Assembly: GCA_025345505.1 (NCBI GenBank)
Contig: JANVCC010000049.1
Coordinates: 6,698,588-6,762,587 of the forward strand
Direction: 5' to 3'
Source of the DNA: Todiramphus chloris collaris
Taxonomy: Eukaryota > Chordata > Aves > Coraciiformes > Alcedinidae
Length of the DNA stretch: 64,000 nucleotides
The stretch's first letter is position 1; each line of letters starts with the position of its first letter. Both the position numbers and the translations under genes were made by a program. Shown here one piece after another: positions 14,505 through 29,555 of the stretch. Below the pieces are notes generated by a model. That model was given only the letters and a program-made list of their open reading frames with translations. It had not been told where the DNA came from and did no database searches.

Positions 14505-17500
14505 AATCCAGACCTCCCGCTCCATCACCAGGGAAGCTTCACCAGCCTGAGAGCCATTGCTCGGACCGATGGCTCAGCTGGTGCTGCTGTGCTGCTGCTC
14601 CTCCGTGGGCTTTCCATCCAGGGACCCCTGCGGGATCTGCAGGCATGAGGGAGGGACGTGCAGGGTCACTGGAGCCTAAATGTGCCATAACAGACTAGGT
14701 GGTTGGGTTTTTTTTAATTCCTTCTCTTGGTTCTGGAGTTGCTCCACAATGTGCTCGCCTAGAGCTCAGCACCCTTGGTTCTGCCTCAGCCCCTAAGGAG
14801 CCCTCCGCGTGAGCAGGCTGCTGGCAGGGTTAAAATGCCTCCAGGCTGGCAGAGGGCTGCACACCCTAAGTGGGCTGATGAGATGGGGATGAAAATCCAC
14901 ACTAAGCTGCAGGGAAGCAAAATGGATTGTAGAGAGCATTAGCTAAATCCCCCGGTGAAAGGAGCAAGGGGGCTTGCTGTGCCGCTGATGCTGCCTTTGA
15001 AGCATGGGAGACAATGTTCCTCCTCGGGCTGGGAGGGAGGAGGCAGCCCAGAGACCTTGTGCTGGCTGATTGGAGATGAAGGAGAGAGGACAGGGGCTAA
15101 AGAGGCAGATAGAGCTGCAAAAGGGTGCCCTGCACCTCCTGTCTGCCCTAAACCTGCTCTGAGAGGGAGGTGAAGAAAATGACAGTTTTTTCCCAAAACA
15201 CAACAAAAGCTGAGCGACCACTTTGCAGCACTAAGTCCACCTCCGCAAGCCCAGCTGTGCTGCAGTGATGCATGTCATCTCTCTCTATGAGATGGAAATA
15301 CTGGGGTGTGGTGAGACCACACCACACAGTGTGGGTGACAGCCTTGGCCTGGGCTGCTCAGCCCCCATGGCTTCTCCCTGCAGCCCACCTACCTACAGCT
15401 CCTTCTGGGCATAGCCTATAAACCAGATCAAGGAAATGATCTGGGCTAAAAATAACCCAGATATAATCCTTTAAACTGCCGGGGAGGCAATCAAAATTAT
15501 GATATTTAGGGATTTGCATGCAGTAGCTAAACGAAGATTATCATATTTAAATTAGCAAGGGAAGGAAGGTCCATCCATCAGGGCCAATGCAGCAGTCTGC
15601 AGGAACACCAGCAGCGATGGACCCCCCGCTCCCTGCCCGCTCCCTGGCAGGACCAGCCCCATCACAGCAGAGCCAGCATCCAACCTGTGCCTGGCTTCAC
15701 CACCCCAGTCACACTCGGCAGAGAGACAGTTAATTGTAGTAAAATGGGAACGAACGAAGGGAGCCAAATTGGCATTTAGTACTTGGAACAAGTGTTATCC
15801 CCGACAGAGCGTGCATGACTGCCTTCCAGAGAACGACGAGCCACAGGCGCGCAGGGCACATTCCCTCAGACACCACTAAATAAGCACGATTTATTCAGCT
15901 ACCACTACTCACATAATTTTTAACAAATGATTATTCCCTACATGTGCCACTCTGCCCGGATGCTTAGCAGCAAAGACATGGCAGGAGCAGGGTCAGAGTG
16001 TTTTCTGCCCAGCACATCCAGTGATACATCCAACCACACGTGGTGGGAAGGGAATGGGCATCTCACTGTACCCGCTGGGTGCTGGCTGCTCCTAACCCTC
16101 TGTGTAAGCTTCCTGGGATGCACAGGGTGTAGGTACCCACATGTGTGGGATTTAGGAGCCTCAGCCCTGCTGAGCTCAGAGAGACAGGCTGGGGCACAGG
16201 AGCACAGCAGCTGTCGCGTGCGTACACCCCAAACCACGGTAGAAATGATCCATTGAACAGAAAAAACACGGAATCACAAAACTTCCCCAAGCCCAACATG
16301 GGGTTAAGCTTGGAAATATCTTGCCACAGGATTTTGCAGATGACAAAAATTTACATGAGTTCAAGAAAAGAAAGGAAATGAGTAGGAGAAAATTCCCTTG
16401 TGGGCTGAGGCATCCCGTCCCGCCCCATCCCATCCTGTCCCAGCTCCTCCAGCCCCACCACAGTGCTGGGGGCGGCAAGAGCCCTCGGAGAGGCAACAGG
16501 GCAGGTTTGCCTCTTCCTACACGCTTCCCAGGGCTTCGGCCAAAGCCCATCCCAGGGCCAGCAGCTCAGGCTGGCCAGCCCTTTGCTATGACCTGTTATG
16601 ACTGCTCTTAAATCTTTAAAACAGCTTAGTTTAAATGCCAGTGAAAGATCACAGAGGAAGAGCACATCCGTACTGGGCTATCAAGGTTCAGCTGACAGGG
16701 GGTAATTTGTTATGCTGCTGTAACTCGATTGTATCTCTGGCAAGCCCCAGATGCTAACATTAGTTTTGAAAATGGGATATGGGTAGTCCCATGGACAGGA
16801 AAGAGATGCGGAAAACTTTACCCAGGATACAGGCACCACCATCAAATTCCCCTAAGACATAAGATCCCTCCTGTCCCTTTATTCCCAGCAAAGGTGGGGT
16901 TAAACATCCCTCTGCAATCCTGGATGTACTGCTATGTTTTTTGATACCCTTTCATGAAGACTTGCAGGCGGTGAGGGCTGTGGGGACAGCGTGCAGGCTG
17001 CATGCGAGGTGGGGCTGGGCTGCTCTCCATCATGGTCACAACCCAGCTCACCTCTTCCCTATGATGCTCTGGACACTGTAAATAAAATCCATTTCTAAAG
17101 TCTCAAACCAATGAATTTTGCCAGAAGATCTTTACGAAGTTATTTAGTTCAAGTGTCTTTGTAATTGTGATAGATTGAGACAATTCGTCCCAGCTGTAGA
17201 GTGGGCAGCAGGAGGGAGCAGGGACAAACATGGACACCAGCTCAAGCCCCTGTAGCAGATTTTATTTACACCAGGAACATTCATCAGGGCACAGCAGCCT
17301 GAGAGGCACAGTCCATCTTCAGCTCAAGGGGCAACGGTGGCAGGAGGTGCAGCCTTGGGAATGAGCTTGTGTTGAGGGCTGTGCAGAGCCAAGCTAAGGA
17401 CAGCAGCCTTCCCCTTCAGACAGCCTGCAGGGCTTAAATGTCAAAGTCACCGCTCACCCGAGATGACTGGAGTGATTTAAAAGCCTCCCAAATCCAATCC

Positions 17501-20500
17501 TTTAAGGAACAAGATAGAAACCTTCAGCAGCACCAAGAAAAAGAATTCACTAAGACACCCAAGCTCCTGAGAGTCAGCCAGCAGAAACAGCAAGGAAGAT
17601 ACTACAGCACAATCTTGTCTAAGGCTTGATGCTAAAAGGAAAAGAATTAAACGTATAATTTTACACAGCCCTTTAAAAAAAAATCTATTTTCATTTTCAA
17701 AGATTGGATTTCCTCCTTGTCCTTCTCCCAGGTCATTTTCTCTCCACTCGGCCTTATCCTCGTGATTTCTCATCACGCTTCCAACAAGTGTGAATGGCGA
17801 GTTGCTTTGCAAATGCTGTTCCCTCTAGACTTAGATTATTATTCGCCATTGATTCATTGCATCCATCCACAAAGATGCGTATTGCAAAATATCCAGGAGC
17901 AGTACAAGAAAAGCAATACAAAATACCATTAAAAATGTAAAGAACCAGTCATGCAGACAAGACGCAGGATATGAGCAATGGCAGGTTCGTCAGGCTGTGG
18001 CATTGGCTCCCCGCTTCCCTTCAACAAACCCTGAGGAATCTGAGGCAAGAAAGAGAGAAAGAAAAAGCTAGAGCCTAAATCTGGCTTTGCCCACAAAAGC
18101 ACTTCCATGGGAGCAAAGGCAGCAGCCCTGGCAAGAGGTAACAGAGGCGGGTCCAGCTTCTCCCCAGTCCAGCCAACAAAGGGGAATAGGTGGTGGTATG
18201 CATCATGGCAGCATGGAGAGATCCCAAATCTCCAAAATCCCAGTTGCAGGTATCTCACTGTTTTCTAGTGATCTAGGGCAAAAAACCTGCTGCCCTGTGT
18301 AACCCCATATTCTACAGATACCCAAAGCCACAGATGATGTAAGCTCCTCATGGACAACCACACTGAAGGACCCGGTTGTGAGAGGACCCTCAAAATCAGA
18401 CTCACTGAAAATGCAGGAAGGATGATGAGGGTCTGACCTCTCTGCCATGGATTCGGGAGGCTAGGGAGCCCTCTCACCTCTGGACAGGTCTTGGGCACTG
18501 GGGCTAATTGAGGTGGCCCCTCTCTGGGAAGAGCAGCAGAAGACACTTCCCCATTGGCCTTGCTCTCCCAGTTGCAATCCAGATGTGCAATCATCTGTGC
18601 AGGCTCCCTTCTGCAGACTCCATTGTGAGTAGCACCTCACAGTGATGCTCCAAGGGCACTCAGAATTTCCCCATCTCCCTTCCCTCTAGGGCTCACACTG
18701 CTTCTCATCCTGTGCAGATAGAAAGTGAAAGAGAAAGGAAGGGGAAAAATATATGGCTCACTGTATACTCCAAGCAGAAAAACCTATGTACACAGAGCAC
18801 ACAAATCATCTAATTCAGGGCTTTGTTTGCAGCAGTTTAATATTCATAATGTACCTATTTTTATTTTAGTGCTATCCATGAATATAACTGAATAATTGCA
18901 GCTGATTAAAGACAAAAAAGAAAGGAAATGTGAACACTGAGACAAACAAACACTGACTGTGTGGTAAATAGAAACACTCAAGGATTTAATTCCCTGAATA
19001 AGAGAAGGGAGGGGGCAGTGAGAGCAGAGAGCTCCTGCCACTGAATCCCTCAGAAACGATTGCAGCTCATGTTCCTGGTTGTACTTTCCAAAAAAATGTA
19101 GTTTTTGCTGTACAAATGGTCATAATCCCAGTGTAATACTGGAAGTTTTTCTTTTCCTATCAAATATAAGACTGAATTCATGTCTTCCCCCCCATGCAGG
19201 GCATCCCTGTCTCTGCCGCAGCTTCCACCAGTAGTTCATGTCCAGCTGAGCTGGGCAGGCTGGGACCTCTTCAGCAAGGCAAGGGGAAAGCAACGTCCAG
19301 GGGATGGGAAAATGGCACTGGGGAAAAAAAAATCCCTCTCACTCCACCTTTCCATGCACTTGGCCCTGGTCCTCGTGCCTCAGCACAGGGAGGTGCCGCC
19401 AGCACCGGGAGATGCGCTGTGCCCAGCTGCATCCCTGGCCCCGTGCGGGGACCATCCTTGGGTCCCTCTTCTCTTTGGCACTAAAATAAAGGCCTCTTTG
19501 TCAGGCAGCAATTTTGAAAAAAATATAATTGATTTTCTGACTTCTGGTCAGATTTTCCACCAAATTTAACACCCTACATGTTGTGCTTAAAATAGAGGCT
19601 CGAAGAGCATAAGACATTTATTGTTAAGGTTTATTTTATTATACGAATTATAGCCATTCAAGATAGATTGTATCCCCTGGCAGTTTCAGGGAAGTTTTTT
19701 TCCTTGTATTCATTAGAAGGAAAATAAAGTGCTTGCAAAAACTGGGAAATCCCCAATTTCAGTTAAATCGAGATCATTTCAGGGACTTCACCTTCAAGAA
19801 GGCAGAAAGATAATTTACATTCTGACCTAGATTTCTAACCCAAATGTATTTGCCTGAATGTGAAATGACATTTCATTTGCTCAAGGGTTCTATTTATTTA
19901 TTTAATTATCAAAGAAAAGAGAGCGGTGGGGAAGGCCCTCTTTCTCAGATTCTACCAAAAGAGTCAAGAAGAAAAGAGATTAATTCTCTGCTCATACATA
20001 TGTGATGGGGGAGAAGTGGTCCCTGAGAGGTCACTGTGCCTGCACGTCTGCTCTGGAAGCTATGCAAGTCCAAAAGCTGTGCTGAAGCTCAAGTCTAGCT
20101 CCAGCAAGCGGTTTTGCCCAGTGGGACTTCAGCCCATGGAGACCTTGTGTTCTGGTTCAGGTGGCACCAGGAGCTAAGATGACAATGGGAAAGCCCAAAG
20201 CTCTTAGAGACCATGCAAGACACGTCCCAAATGTTTCCAGAAAGCTGGAGACCCAAACAATGTGAAAACAAGTTTTTTTGCATGTAGGAAAAATACTATC
20301 TCCATCTATAGGAGAGTCCATGAAATAGCTCTTAAAGACCTTCAACCACTGAACAGTTTACCATCACAGCCTGGAAGCTTCTGGGTTTCTTCCCCAGCTA
20401 ATTCAGCACTGACAAGGACCAACAGTTGCTGTTTTGCAGGACGGAGGAGAGCAGCAGAGAACATGCAGAGAGATGGAGGTGACCCTGTTCTCATGTCTAA

Positions 20501-22398
20501 TCTCACCAAGAACAGCACTTCACAGTCTGTGGTATGTAGGTCCACGTGATAACCTTTCCCTGTGCCTCTTCTCTCTCTGCACATTTCTGGTGGTCCTCAT
20601 GTACTGGATAGTTTCCTGCTCCGGGATGAACAAGGGCAGCAGCAGATCTGAGTTGGGCAGCAGCAGGACCCTCCAGCAAGCTCTTTGAAGCTTCCCACCT
20701 AACAGACTCTGTAAAAGGTACGTCAGGAGGAAGAAAGAGCCTTAATATTGCACCACAGAGCTAATCATCATAGAGAAAAGCCTTTGTGCATCGTGAAGTG
20801 CAGGTCAAAGCATCTCAGCTCAAGTGCAATCAACAAGCCCTTGTTCTGACACAAACAGATGCTCATCACAGAGACAGATGAATGGAAAAAGCTGGAGAAA
20901 ATGACATAATCACAAAGTAGCACCTTTGAATATGAGTGTGCTAAGATAAAACTTGCCCCTGCCCTCTATCCGCTTACTGGCAGGTCCCTGGAATAGTTAT
21001 GCCTGGTACATGACAAGAATCTAGTCATTAGCTCTGTATTTGTTGGCAGCCAATACCTGGCCTGCTGAATTCATCTGCCTAAGAGGTTTATTTTCCTCTA
21101 CGTTGTTCTTGACAGTGTCATTTTTCAAAAGGCACGCATTTCTCCATCTTAAAAGCAGCTTAGCATGGTCCCTCTGAGGACAGGAGACACTCGGAATGAT
21201 TTCCAAGTGCAACACCAGAGGTGCACCTTGATTCCTCTCGCTGGGGACTGAGGTTGCAAGCATCCACTAACACCACTTAAGAGCCACCAGGAGCTAAAAG
21301 CACCCTCATGGGAACCACGAGCTGCCCCCAAGGAGCCCTTGCCTCAGCTTTGCTGCTGAACTTCTGGTCATCAGGGTTAGCCCCATCCTTGCATCCTGTA
21401 GCTTTCTCCAGCTACCTCCGGAGATGGCCTCAGCACTCATGTGGCTGAGACTGTTCCTGTGCACGTGTCTGCACCCGGAGGAGCCCAGCTGATAATCACC
21501 CCAAAGTCCTGCGCTCTGAGCACCCCATTCTTTACCCCCAGCCCTTCCTCCCCTGTTCTGACTCTGAGGATGCAGAGTTCAGCCCCAGCGTGCGACTCTT
21601 CTGGGCGATGAGTGGATAATACGAGGGGCGAGTGTTTGCGCTTCACGGAGCTCCCATTGTTCCCAGCTCTTTGTCTTCCCGCCCCAACGCTCACTGGCCA
21701 CCTGCCTTCCTCCCCAGCCTTTTGAAGAGGGATTCTTTGTTTCCCTTTGTTTTCTCCCTGACCCAAGCTGCCCGAGCAGTAGCGAGGTGGGCTCCAACCT
21801 CTGGAAGGAGCCAACAAAGGGGCAGGGACACTACCAGGGATGGGAGCACCGCAGCACAGGAGGGAAGAGGAAAACTAGGTAGTAGGCAAAGACTGGATCT
21901 CCCATGATAAAAGCAAACAAAATAAAACAAACACAGCAGAGGAAAAGTGTGAAAGTGAGCCCGACGCTCATTATGAGAAATATTCATAGAGCAGAGGCTC
22001 CTCGTAAATTATACAGGAGCTTCTTGATGAGAAAGGCAGTGAGCCTGCCTAGTGCCTTCCCCCACCAGGCATCAAGCAGCACTGGACCACGGGTGGTGGC
22101 TGGGCCGGGTACAGGGCTGCTATCACCACCCTCCCCACGGTCCCGCACGTTGCACGGGGCGCTGCCGTGAACAGCAAAGGCTGCAGCTGGGAGATGGTTC
22201 TGATCCAGGTGGGCAGCCAGACAAAGAGGGTGCACGTCAGAGCTCGGAGCAAGCTCACAACATCCCTCGGCAGCAGCCAAGCCCGAGCATGACCTGGTAT
22301 AAGTACAACTGCAGCTTGTGTCTGTCGGAGGGGTGCAGTTTCTAGATCACTCTTCCATCATCCAGAGCCACTAGCGTCTGTACAAACTCAGTGCTACT
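14505..22398. other. Intergenic, no gene found
   Basis: No supportable exon. AT-rich, repeat-free intervals at 15460-15560, 17640-17940 and 19490-19930 stand out from GC-richer surroundings and may be conserved elements. Otherwise nothing recognised. Confidence 0.5.
16411..16440 (+). repeat. Six degenerate pentamers (CATCC-type)
   Basis: CATCC CGTCC CGCCC CATCC CATCC TGTCC in tandem: a short degenerate pentamer array. Confidence 0.7.
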
Positions 22399-22682
22399 AG
22401 AATCATAGAATCATTTAGGTTGGAAAAGACCTTTAAGATCATCAAGTCCAACCATTAACGCAGCTCTGCCATATCTCCACTAAGCCATGTCCCTCAGCAC
22501 CACATCCACACGTCTTTTAAATACCTCCAGGGATGGGGACCCCACCACTTCCCTGGGCAGCTTCTTCCAATGCCTGACAACCCTTCTGGTGAAGAATTCT
22601 TTCCTAATGTCCAAACTTGAGGCCACTTCCTCTTGTCCTATCACTTGTTACTTGGAAGAAGAGACTGACACTCATCTCTTCT
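22399..22682 (-). mobile_element. CR1 LINE 3' fragment
   Basis: The + strand starts with AGAATCATAGAATCATTTAGG, the reverse complement of the CR1 3' terminal octamer repeat. It continues with TTGGAAAAGACCTTTAAGATCATCAAGTCCAACC-type sequence and the further body segments GGGATGGGGACCCCACCACTTCC, TGGGCAGC and CTTGAGGCCACTTCCTCTTGTCC as found in avian CR1. About 280 bp, 5'-truncated as is usual for CR1, without coding capacity. The upper boundary is approximate. Confidence 0.93.
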
Positions 22683-25600
22683 GCCGTAAAAGGGGCTCCA
22701 CTAGGCTGCAAGGACTCCAGCCCTGCAGCCAGCAGAAATAATCCTTCTGCTGTAAGTGAGTGTCTTGAGCCCACATGACCCAGCAGGACCCTGCCTGGCC
22801 ATGGCCAGCTGCCCAGCATACACCCTGTTCCCCATCAGAGCCCCGTCTGCCTCGGGGTGCGAAGCAGCTCCAGTTTGCATTGCCTTCCCGTTGCTCTTCT
22901 GCTGAGGAGGGGGAGAAGCCACTTGGGTTCCACTGAAGAGGGAGTCAAATGGCACCAGCCATGAAGAGCAGAACCACAGCAAGAAAAGGTTTTGCAGCAC
23001 AGGTCTGTTCTCAGGCACAGAAGTCACCTCCAGCCCATCCTGGAAGACGGGGTCACTCTGCTCGACGCAAGCCACAATACTCCCACACTGATCTATACGT
23101 TCAGGACAGAACACGGGTGTCTCCATGGGCATAAAACCAGCACACTAAAATAAGTAACTACCCGTTTGAACCTGCAGACTGTGAATGTAGTTAAGGGAAT
23201 AAATTGCTCCAAGCTACCCTGTGCCCTCCTGGCCCCAGCCCACTAACATGTTTGTGCGGATGCCTGCAGGTCACAGCCTGGTTCACCCTGCCTCACCTGC
23301 TGCATCCCCGAAATACCAGCCCCCTCAGGCAAAAATCACAGAGCTGAATTAACTATGGTAATCAGCTCCACACACCTCTCCTCCCAAGCCCAGGCAGCAG
23401 AGCTCCTGTTGCCTGCAGAGCCAGGCTCCACACGGAGATAGCCCTGTCTAGGAGGCTGCTCCTGCCTGGACTGCCGTGTGACCCTTCCAGCCCCTTCCCA
23501 CCCTGGAAAGTCTGTGTGGATGTGGTACTGCTGCAGGAGATAACTGCTGCTGGGAAGATGCTTTACACTACAAGGAGCGCTTGCATACAAAAAGGCTTAC
23601 AGAAAGCTGCTCTAAGGAAGCTCCTTACTGCTGTAGCTCCAACCTAGGAGAAATACAACCTGTACTGTAGCTCACATTTGGCAAAGACCTGGCAGTGTGA
23701 GGTTTATATTTTGCCGAAGTTATTTTTTACCTCCCTCTGGTCCTTGATTTACCCTGCATGGGAGGATTTGTACACTCCAGAGAGCCTGCAAAATGCTTTG
23801 CAGAGGAGTGCAAAAGAAGGGCAAAACATTTAGCCAAGATGAAACACACGTGCGTTCACTGCACCGACATCTGCTGCTCCCGTGTGCTGGCTGGAGGCGG
23901 CCAGCCAGGGGTGTGGGAAGTGCTCCAGGGAACACGAGAGAAGCGAAGGGAGCTGCTGGGGTGGCCACACAAGCAGCTTCAGCACCCCCTCCCACCTTTG
24001 CAGCCCCTGAGGGGGACACAGCAAGGCAGGACAGGCAGGGGACAGTGGGATGGGCAGCAGGAGGTCTGGGAAAAGCATCACCTTGGCTCGCTCAGCCTGC
24101 AGCTGTGATCTGCCCAGCACGGGGGGCATCGCCTCATCTGCCTCCCTGCAGCCCGCAGACCTGGCCGGGAGATGCAGCCCAGCCCTGGCCATGGCCATGA
24201 CGGGAGCTAGTGGCCTTGGCCAGCGCAGAGGCTGCCTGCTGGGGGTGGAAGGAGAACAGGGCCAACCGCCCTCGAGGATCTTGGCGCACGCTTCCCACCA
24301 TCGCTAGCAGGGACACAGCTGCGGCGGTGGGAATGCGGCGGCAGAAATCCCCTGGTGTCAGGAAGGCTACAAGAAGGGGAGGGATGGGGAAGAGGCTTCC
24401 CTGTCCTATTAGCACGTCCTGGTTCCCGTTCCCACACTGTTAGCACATTATCCCCTGCCCCACATCCCTGGGGCTGGCGGGCGTGAGCTCTCTCGCCCTA
24501 TTCATACCAGGGAGCTGCTGCACAAAGAAAGGGGAGCAAAACCCAGAAACCCTTTCACCACCCGCCCAGACGCTTGGCTCTGGGGGATCAAAGCCTTGCT
24601 GGGGACCAGCTCTCTGCGAGACCGTATCCCGGAAGGTCTGATGGGGCGGAAAATACGCACGCACTGGGGTTTAGCCCAATTTCCTCAGGAAATGAGGCTG
24701 CTTGAGTCACAACTATTAGTCACAGTGCCTAATGAATTCTGAGCCCTTTGCCCAATTTCAGACAAAGTTGACTGGAAGGGGAGGCCTCACGGAATCACAT
24801 TCCTGGGAGCTTTTGGGGGTCCCAGCCCTGTCTGTAGACCTTGCTCCAAGCGGGGGATGAGGGAACCGGACCTCGCTGATTCCACCATTTGCAGGACTCC
24901 TGGCTCCAGCCTGACTTATACGACCTAAACTGGGAACCCCAAAGGAGAGGCTCATCCAAGTGAAACACCCACAGCCTAAATTTTCTACACAGCAGATCCC
25001 GGGGGAACAGGGACACCAGGACAAGCCACATCTCACCAGGGGGGCAGTCAGCAGGAGCAGCTTCCATGCCCGGCAAGGAGTTTGCTGTGCTCCAGCCCAC
25101 AGTTTGCTGATTTATGTTTAAAACACAGACAATTAAATTACATGGGAGCTGATGCTGCTTAATGCATAAAGGCACCGAAATGCCAGGCCTCATCGGGTTG
25201 CCATGTAAATCACCATGGTTAAGCGGGTAACTGAGAGCACAAATAGCAGGGGCTGAGCGTGCGTCACCCAAAACTCCCCGCCAGCAGCAGAACCCAGAGG
25301 CACTGTGTGAGGATGAGCAGGGCTGAAGGGGAGCAGCCCTGCCAGGGCAGCACCAGCAGTGGGTGGGCTGGCACGGGGGGCTTGACCCCCCTCACCCTCC
25401 TCCAGGGGGGATTTTTTTTTTTGAGGTTCACACCAAGAACCACACAGAAGGGAGAAACAGATTCCAGCAAATTGCACACCAAGCGTTTCAGGTTCCAATG
25501 AACTAAAATCAATACGAATAAAGAAATAATAAGAAGGGATGCTGCGAGGATGGATGGGAAAGGAATAGCTAAGCACCCTGCTAGGGAAATAGCATAAATC

Positions 25601-28600
25601 CTGCTGAGCTGCAGGCAGCTCCCTGTGGAACAGTTTTAGGGTGCTGTCCTGCTTCCATCCTCACCCCAGCCACGTCACCCTGCCCTGGCCCAACACCAGT
25701 GCTTGGTTGGGGGGATGCTGAGCCAGGTCAAGCAGCTGAACCAGCAGAAAAAACTAAACCTGCAAAATACAGCTTGGTGCTGGTGCTGGAGCACAAAAAA
25801 AGAGTTTATGGCTCGCTGGGCTGCTCCGAAGGCAGCAAGCCCCAGTCCCCGTGCTGAGTGGTGCAGCTGGCTTGGCCGTAAGGCTGAGAAGTGATGGAGC
25901 AGAGCACTGTCCTCGCTGCCAGTCACATCAGGATCCTTTGCAAATCACCATCCAAGCCATGCCAGGATTTTCTCCTGCAGGGAAGTGTTTGCTTCTCTCC
26001 AGGACAGAGCCCGGCTTGGGAAGCATCTGTGGACGTGCCAGTGCCCTGAATGCTGCCTTGGAAACAGGTCAGAAGCCACCAAAAGAGCTGGTGTTTTGCT
26101 TCACTTGCCCTTTCTTAACAACTCTGAGCACAGGACTTTTGCTGCTCATTAATTAACCCGTTGTGATGAAGCAGCTTTCCTGTCACATGTGGTGGAAGAG
26201 TTGCTGAGAGCAGGGGGAGAAAGCATGGGAGACCAGGGGAGCAGCTCCTCTCAGCAGGTTTTCTCAGCAGGAGCAAGGGAAGCAGGGAGCTTTGGGGATT
26301 GCTCGGGAAACATTAGCACTGCCAAAGGTCAGCCATTTCTGTGAGAACTCCACAATTCAAACAAGCAGCCCTTGCAAACCAATTATCAGCAAATGTGACA
26401 GATCTGGATTTTATTTATGTAGCATCTAGCAAACAACACCAGATCTCAGCCCCATCTAACAGGGATGCAGATGCTGGCAGGGCCACGCGCCGGGTCACCT
26501 CAGCCCTCTCAGTGCAGTCAGCACATCCCTGTGGGCATCGGGTCTTGCACAACACCACAGGCAGTGGCAAAATTAACACCCTGCAAATTACCACCAGTGC
26601 CACAATGACATTCCCAACCCATCCTCAGGCATATGAAATTGTTAGGTAGTAAATTTAAGCTGAAAAAAAAAAAGGAAATTAAAAAAAGGAAACCCTTTTC
26701 CATGCAGAACGCAATTATATGGTACCATTTATTACCACCAGATGTTGTGGTAGCCAAGAGCACAAGCTGCTTCAAAAGAGACTGAACATACAAACAAGGA
26801 AGGAGATCTGCTGGCCACCAAGCTCAGCAGCCTGGCTGCCATCCCTGGCTTGGGACATCCCTGTGCCCCTTGCTGCTGGAAACCAGCAGGCTCTGCCATG
26901 GGAAAGCTCAGTCCTTGCTTCCGAGACCTGCTCCCCAGTGTCTGCTGCTGACTGGTGCTGGAAGCTGAGTGTGAAGCTCACTCCTGAGCTGGGCTATCAC
27001 ATTCACCCTCCAGCTCTGCTCACGGGTTGGAAGGTGCTAAAGAGCAAACCTGGAGTCAAAGGCACCTCGGCAGGAGCCTTCAAGTGATCCAGCTGTGCAC
27101 TGCAAGGCAGGCATCTGAGTGATGGTTTAGATCCAGGCATCAAACAAGCCGTTCTGGTTGGGGGTAACTACCTGCAGAGGAGGTGGAGGCTTTTTTTGAA
27201 ACCAGTATGATGTGCAACAAGTCAACCCATCCTCATGGCTCAGACCATAGGCTCACCTGGGGTGCTGCAGAGCAGACCCTGGGGATGAATTTCACATGCC
27301 TTGGCTGAACAGGCTCCACTGGGCACTGAGGGCTGGAAGCTGGAAGTCCCCCTGGCAAAAGAGAGCCAGGAGCCCATCCCCAACAGCCTGGGCAGGACAC
27401 CCCTCCTCACACTGCAGCCGGGGAAGCCTGACAGATTGTGAGGTTCACACCAGTGCCCGACAAAAACTCCACCCCTGAGGACTAGAAAAATTACTCCATC
27501 GCCTTTGTCACCAATTTAAATCCAACACGCTGCTGCTTTGTCCACGCTGCAAGTCATTCGGCAGCAAAAGCACATGGTGCTGTTGGATTAATCACTGCCA
27601 CTCACTGGTGCAGTTCACACACACATCAGCCCAGCAGGAGTAGCACTGAGCTTTGTCATCGCAGAAGTACTTTTCAAATATACATATAACAAACCTAACA
27701 TCAAAGATCCCGAAAGAGAAACTTCTTTCAGATGATATCCCAGGCTCAGCTTCTACAGAGCACAAACAGAAGGGATGAATGATGCTGGAAACAACAAAGA
27801 GAAGTAAATTGTCTCCTCTGGATGAACTCAAGCTTAAAATCTGAAAAAGGAGACTTGTCTTGCTTTTGTCTGTGCTGAAAATCCACCTCCTGCCTGGACA
27901 ATACAAGGCTGTTTGGGAAGCAAGGGAGCTGGAGAGCTGGGCTGGAGCCTGGTCAAGCTCTATTTACAACCCCCAGCTCACCAGGGAAACAGCAGAACCT
28001 GAGCATTTGCTTTGATCTGCCTATTCAGATCTCCATCATATTAATGTAATATGTTAATCAACAGTATTAGGTCGTGCTTCTGACTTGCCTTTTATTCCAC
28101 AATCAAGACAACTCTACCAGCATTCATCCACACTGCCCAGCACCATGGTATGTGGGGGTCTCATCTCTCCCTTAGAGATGATTAAACAGGGGAAGAGGGA
28201 ACCTGGGCTGCAAATCTGTCTGAGACACTAAGCTGAAATGGGCTTTGCAGGGCAGCCCTTGGGCACCTGCGAATGGTTCATAGAGAGGAACACCCAGCAC
28301 ACCTGGCATTACGCTGGAGCCAGCTGAAGCTTAGGCTTCAAGCCCTCCCTGCAAACCACTAGTGCAGCAGTCCCTAGGATGTCAAATGTGGTGTGACATA
28401 ATCAGGGACCGTGTCCCCTGGGCAGCAGGAGAACATGCAACACCCCTCTCCAAAAGGCAAAAGGTGAACCACGTCCGGGAAACACAGAGCAACAGCAAAC
28501 CACCCTGTGTCACTTAAGGAGAGGCATCCCCAGCCATTATATAAATTGCTGATTCGCCATTTAACAAGTTAGCATTAATATTTATTGCAGCATGTTCACA

Positions 28601-29555
28601 ATTGTAAAGATCTTCATTTAAAATGTTTTGTGCCTCACACCCTGTCAGCAGGGAAAGCACTATAAGGCAGAAAGCAGGCTTGCAGGCTCTAATGCAAAGT
28701 GATGGCTCCAACTTCAGAAGGGAAGCCTATTTCCAGCAGGAACATCTGCTCTCAGTGTGGAAAGTGGGTACCTAGTCGAGAAGGCTGGGAGCAGATGGAA
28801 CGGGAAAGTTTCTCCTCCTCTTGTCGCGAGCGAGGTTCACCACCTCGCCAGATTGCCTGCTGGGTGGTGCCACCATCCCGGGCTGCATCCCCACGCTTTC
28901 TTCTCATCTTGTTCCAAAGCAGGTGGAGATGGGGAGGGGTTAAGTGCTTTAATTGTTCGGTGCAGCAAGAGCAAACCCGATTTAGACCTGGTGCCAGAAG
29001 CCATGCCACTGGTGGTGACGCGGTTCTCCATCTCTCGCATGCCTGCGGAGTCACAGTCGGTCCTGGTGACGAGAGGTTTGCGTGGTCTGAACCACCGACG
29101 TCAGGGAAGGTGAGAACTGTCTCTGTGTCAGGAGGAGGGGAGAGGAGAGACTGAGCTGAGCCAGACAAGGGAAAGGTGAGAGGACTGTGAAGCAAAATCA
29201 AGATTAAGGTGGAAAAGTGAGAAGAACTTAATGCTAAGATCTGTTAAACCTCCCTCTTGCAAAGCCTTATGCAGGTGCTTAACTTTGCAGGCTGTGAGTA
29301 ATCCAATTAAAGTTGTTAAATCCTGCAGAGACTTCAATTCAGGGGAATTAATGATAGCGCGCAAAGTTAAGCGCACGCTTACTGGGTGAAATAGCGTGAA
29401 GACGACCCCTTAGGAGAAAAAGCTTCATGACGTGGAAGTTTTAGAAGTGGAAAAAAACACCATCAAATATATCAAGAAATAATCTTGCGCTGGGTTGGAA
29501 GAAGCGTTTGATGTGACCTAAAAGTCTCTTCCATCTCCGACTTCTATTAGTCTGT
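22683..29555. other. Intergenic, no gene found
   Basis: GC-rich (23.7-25.1 kb, with scattered CpGs at 24160-24350) then AT-richer sequence. A short palindrome CATATTAATGTAATATG lies near 28038, and an AT-rich conserved-looking interval at 28540-28640. Open frames are numerous and overlapping but carry no domain. Confidence 0.5.
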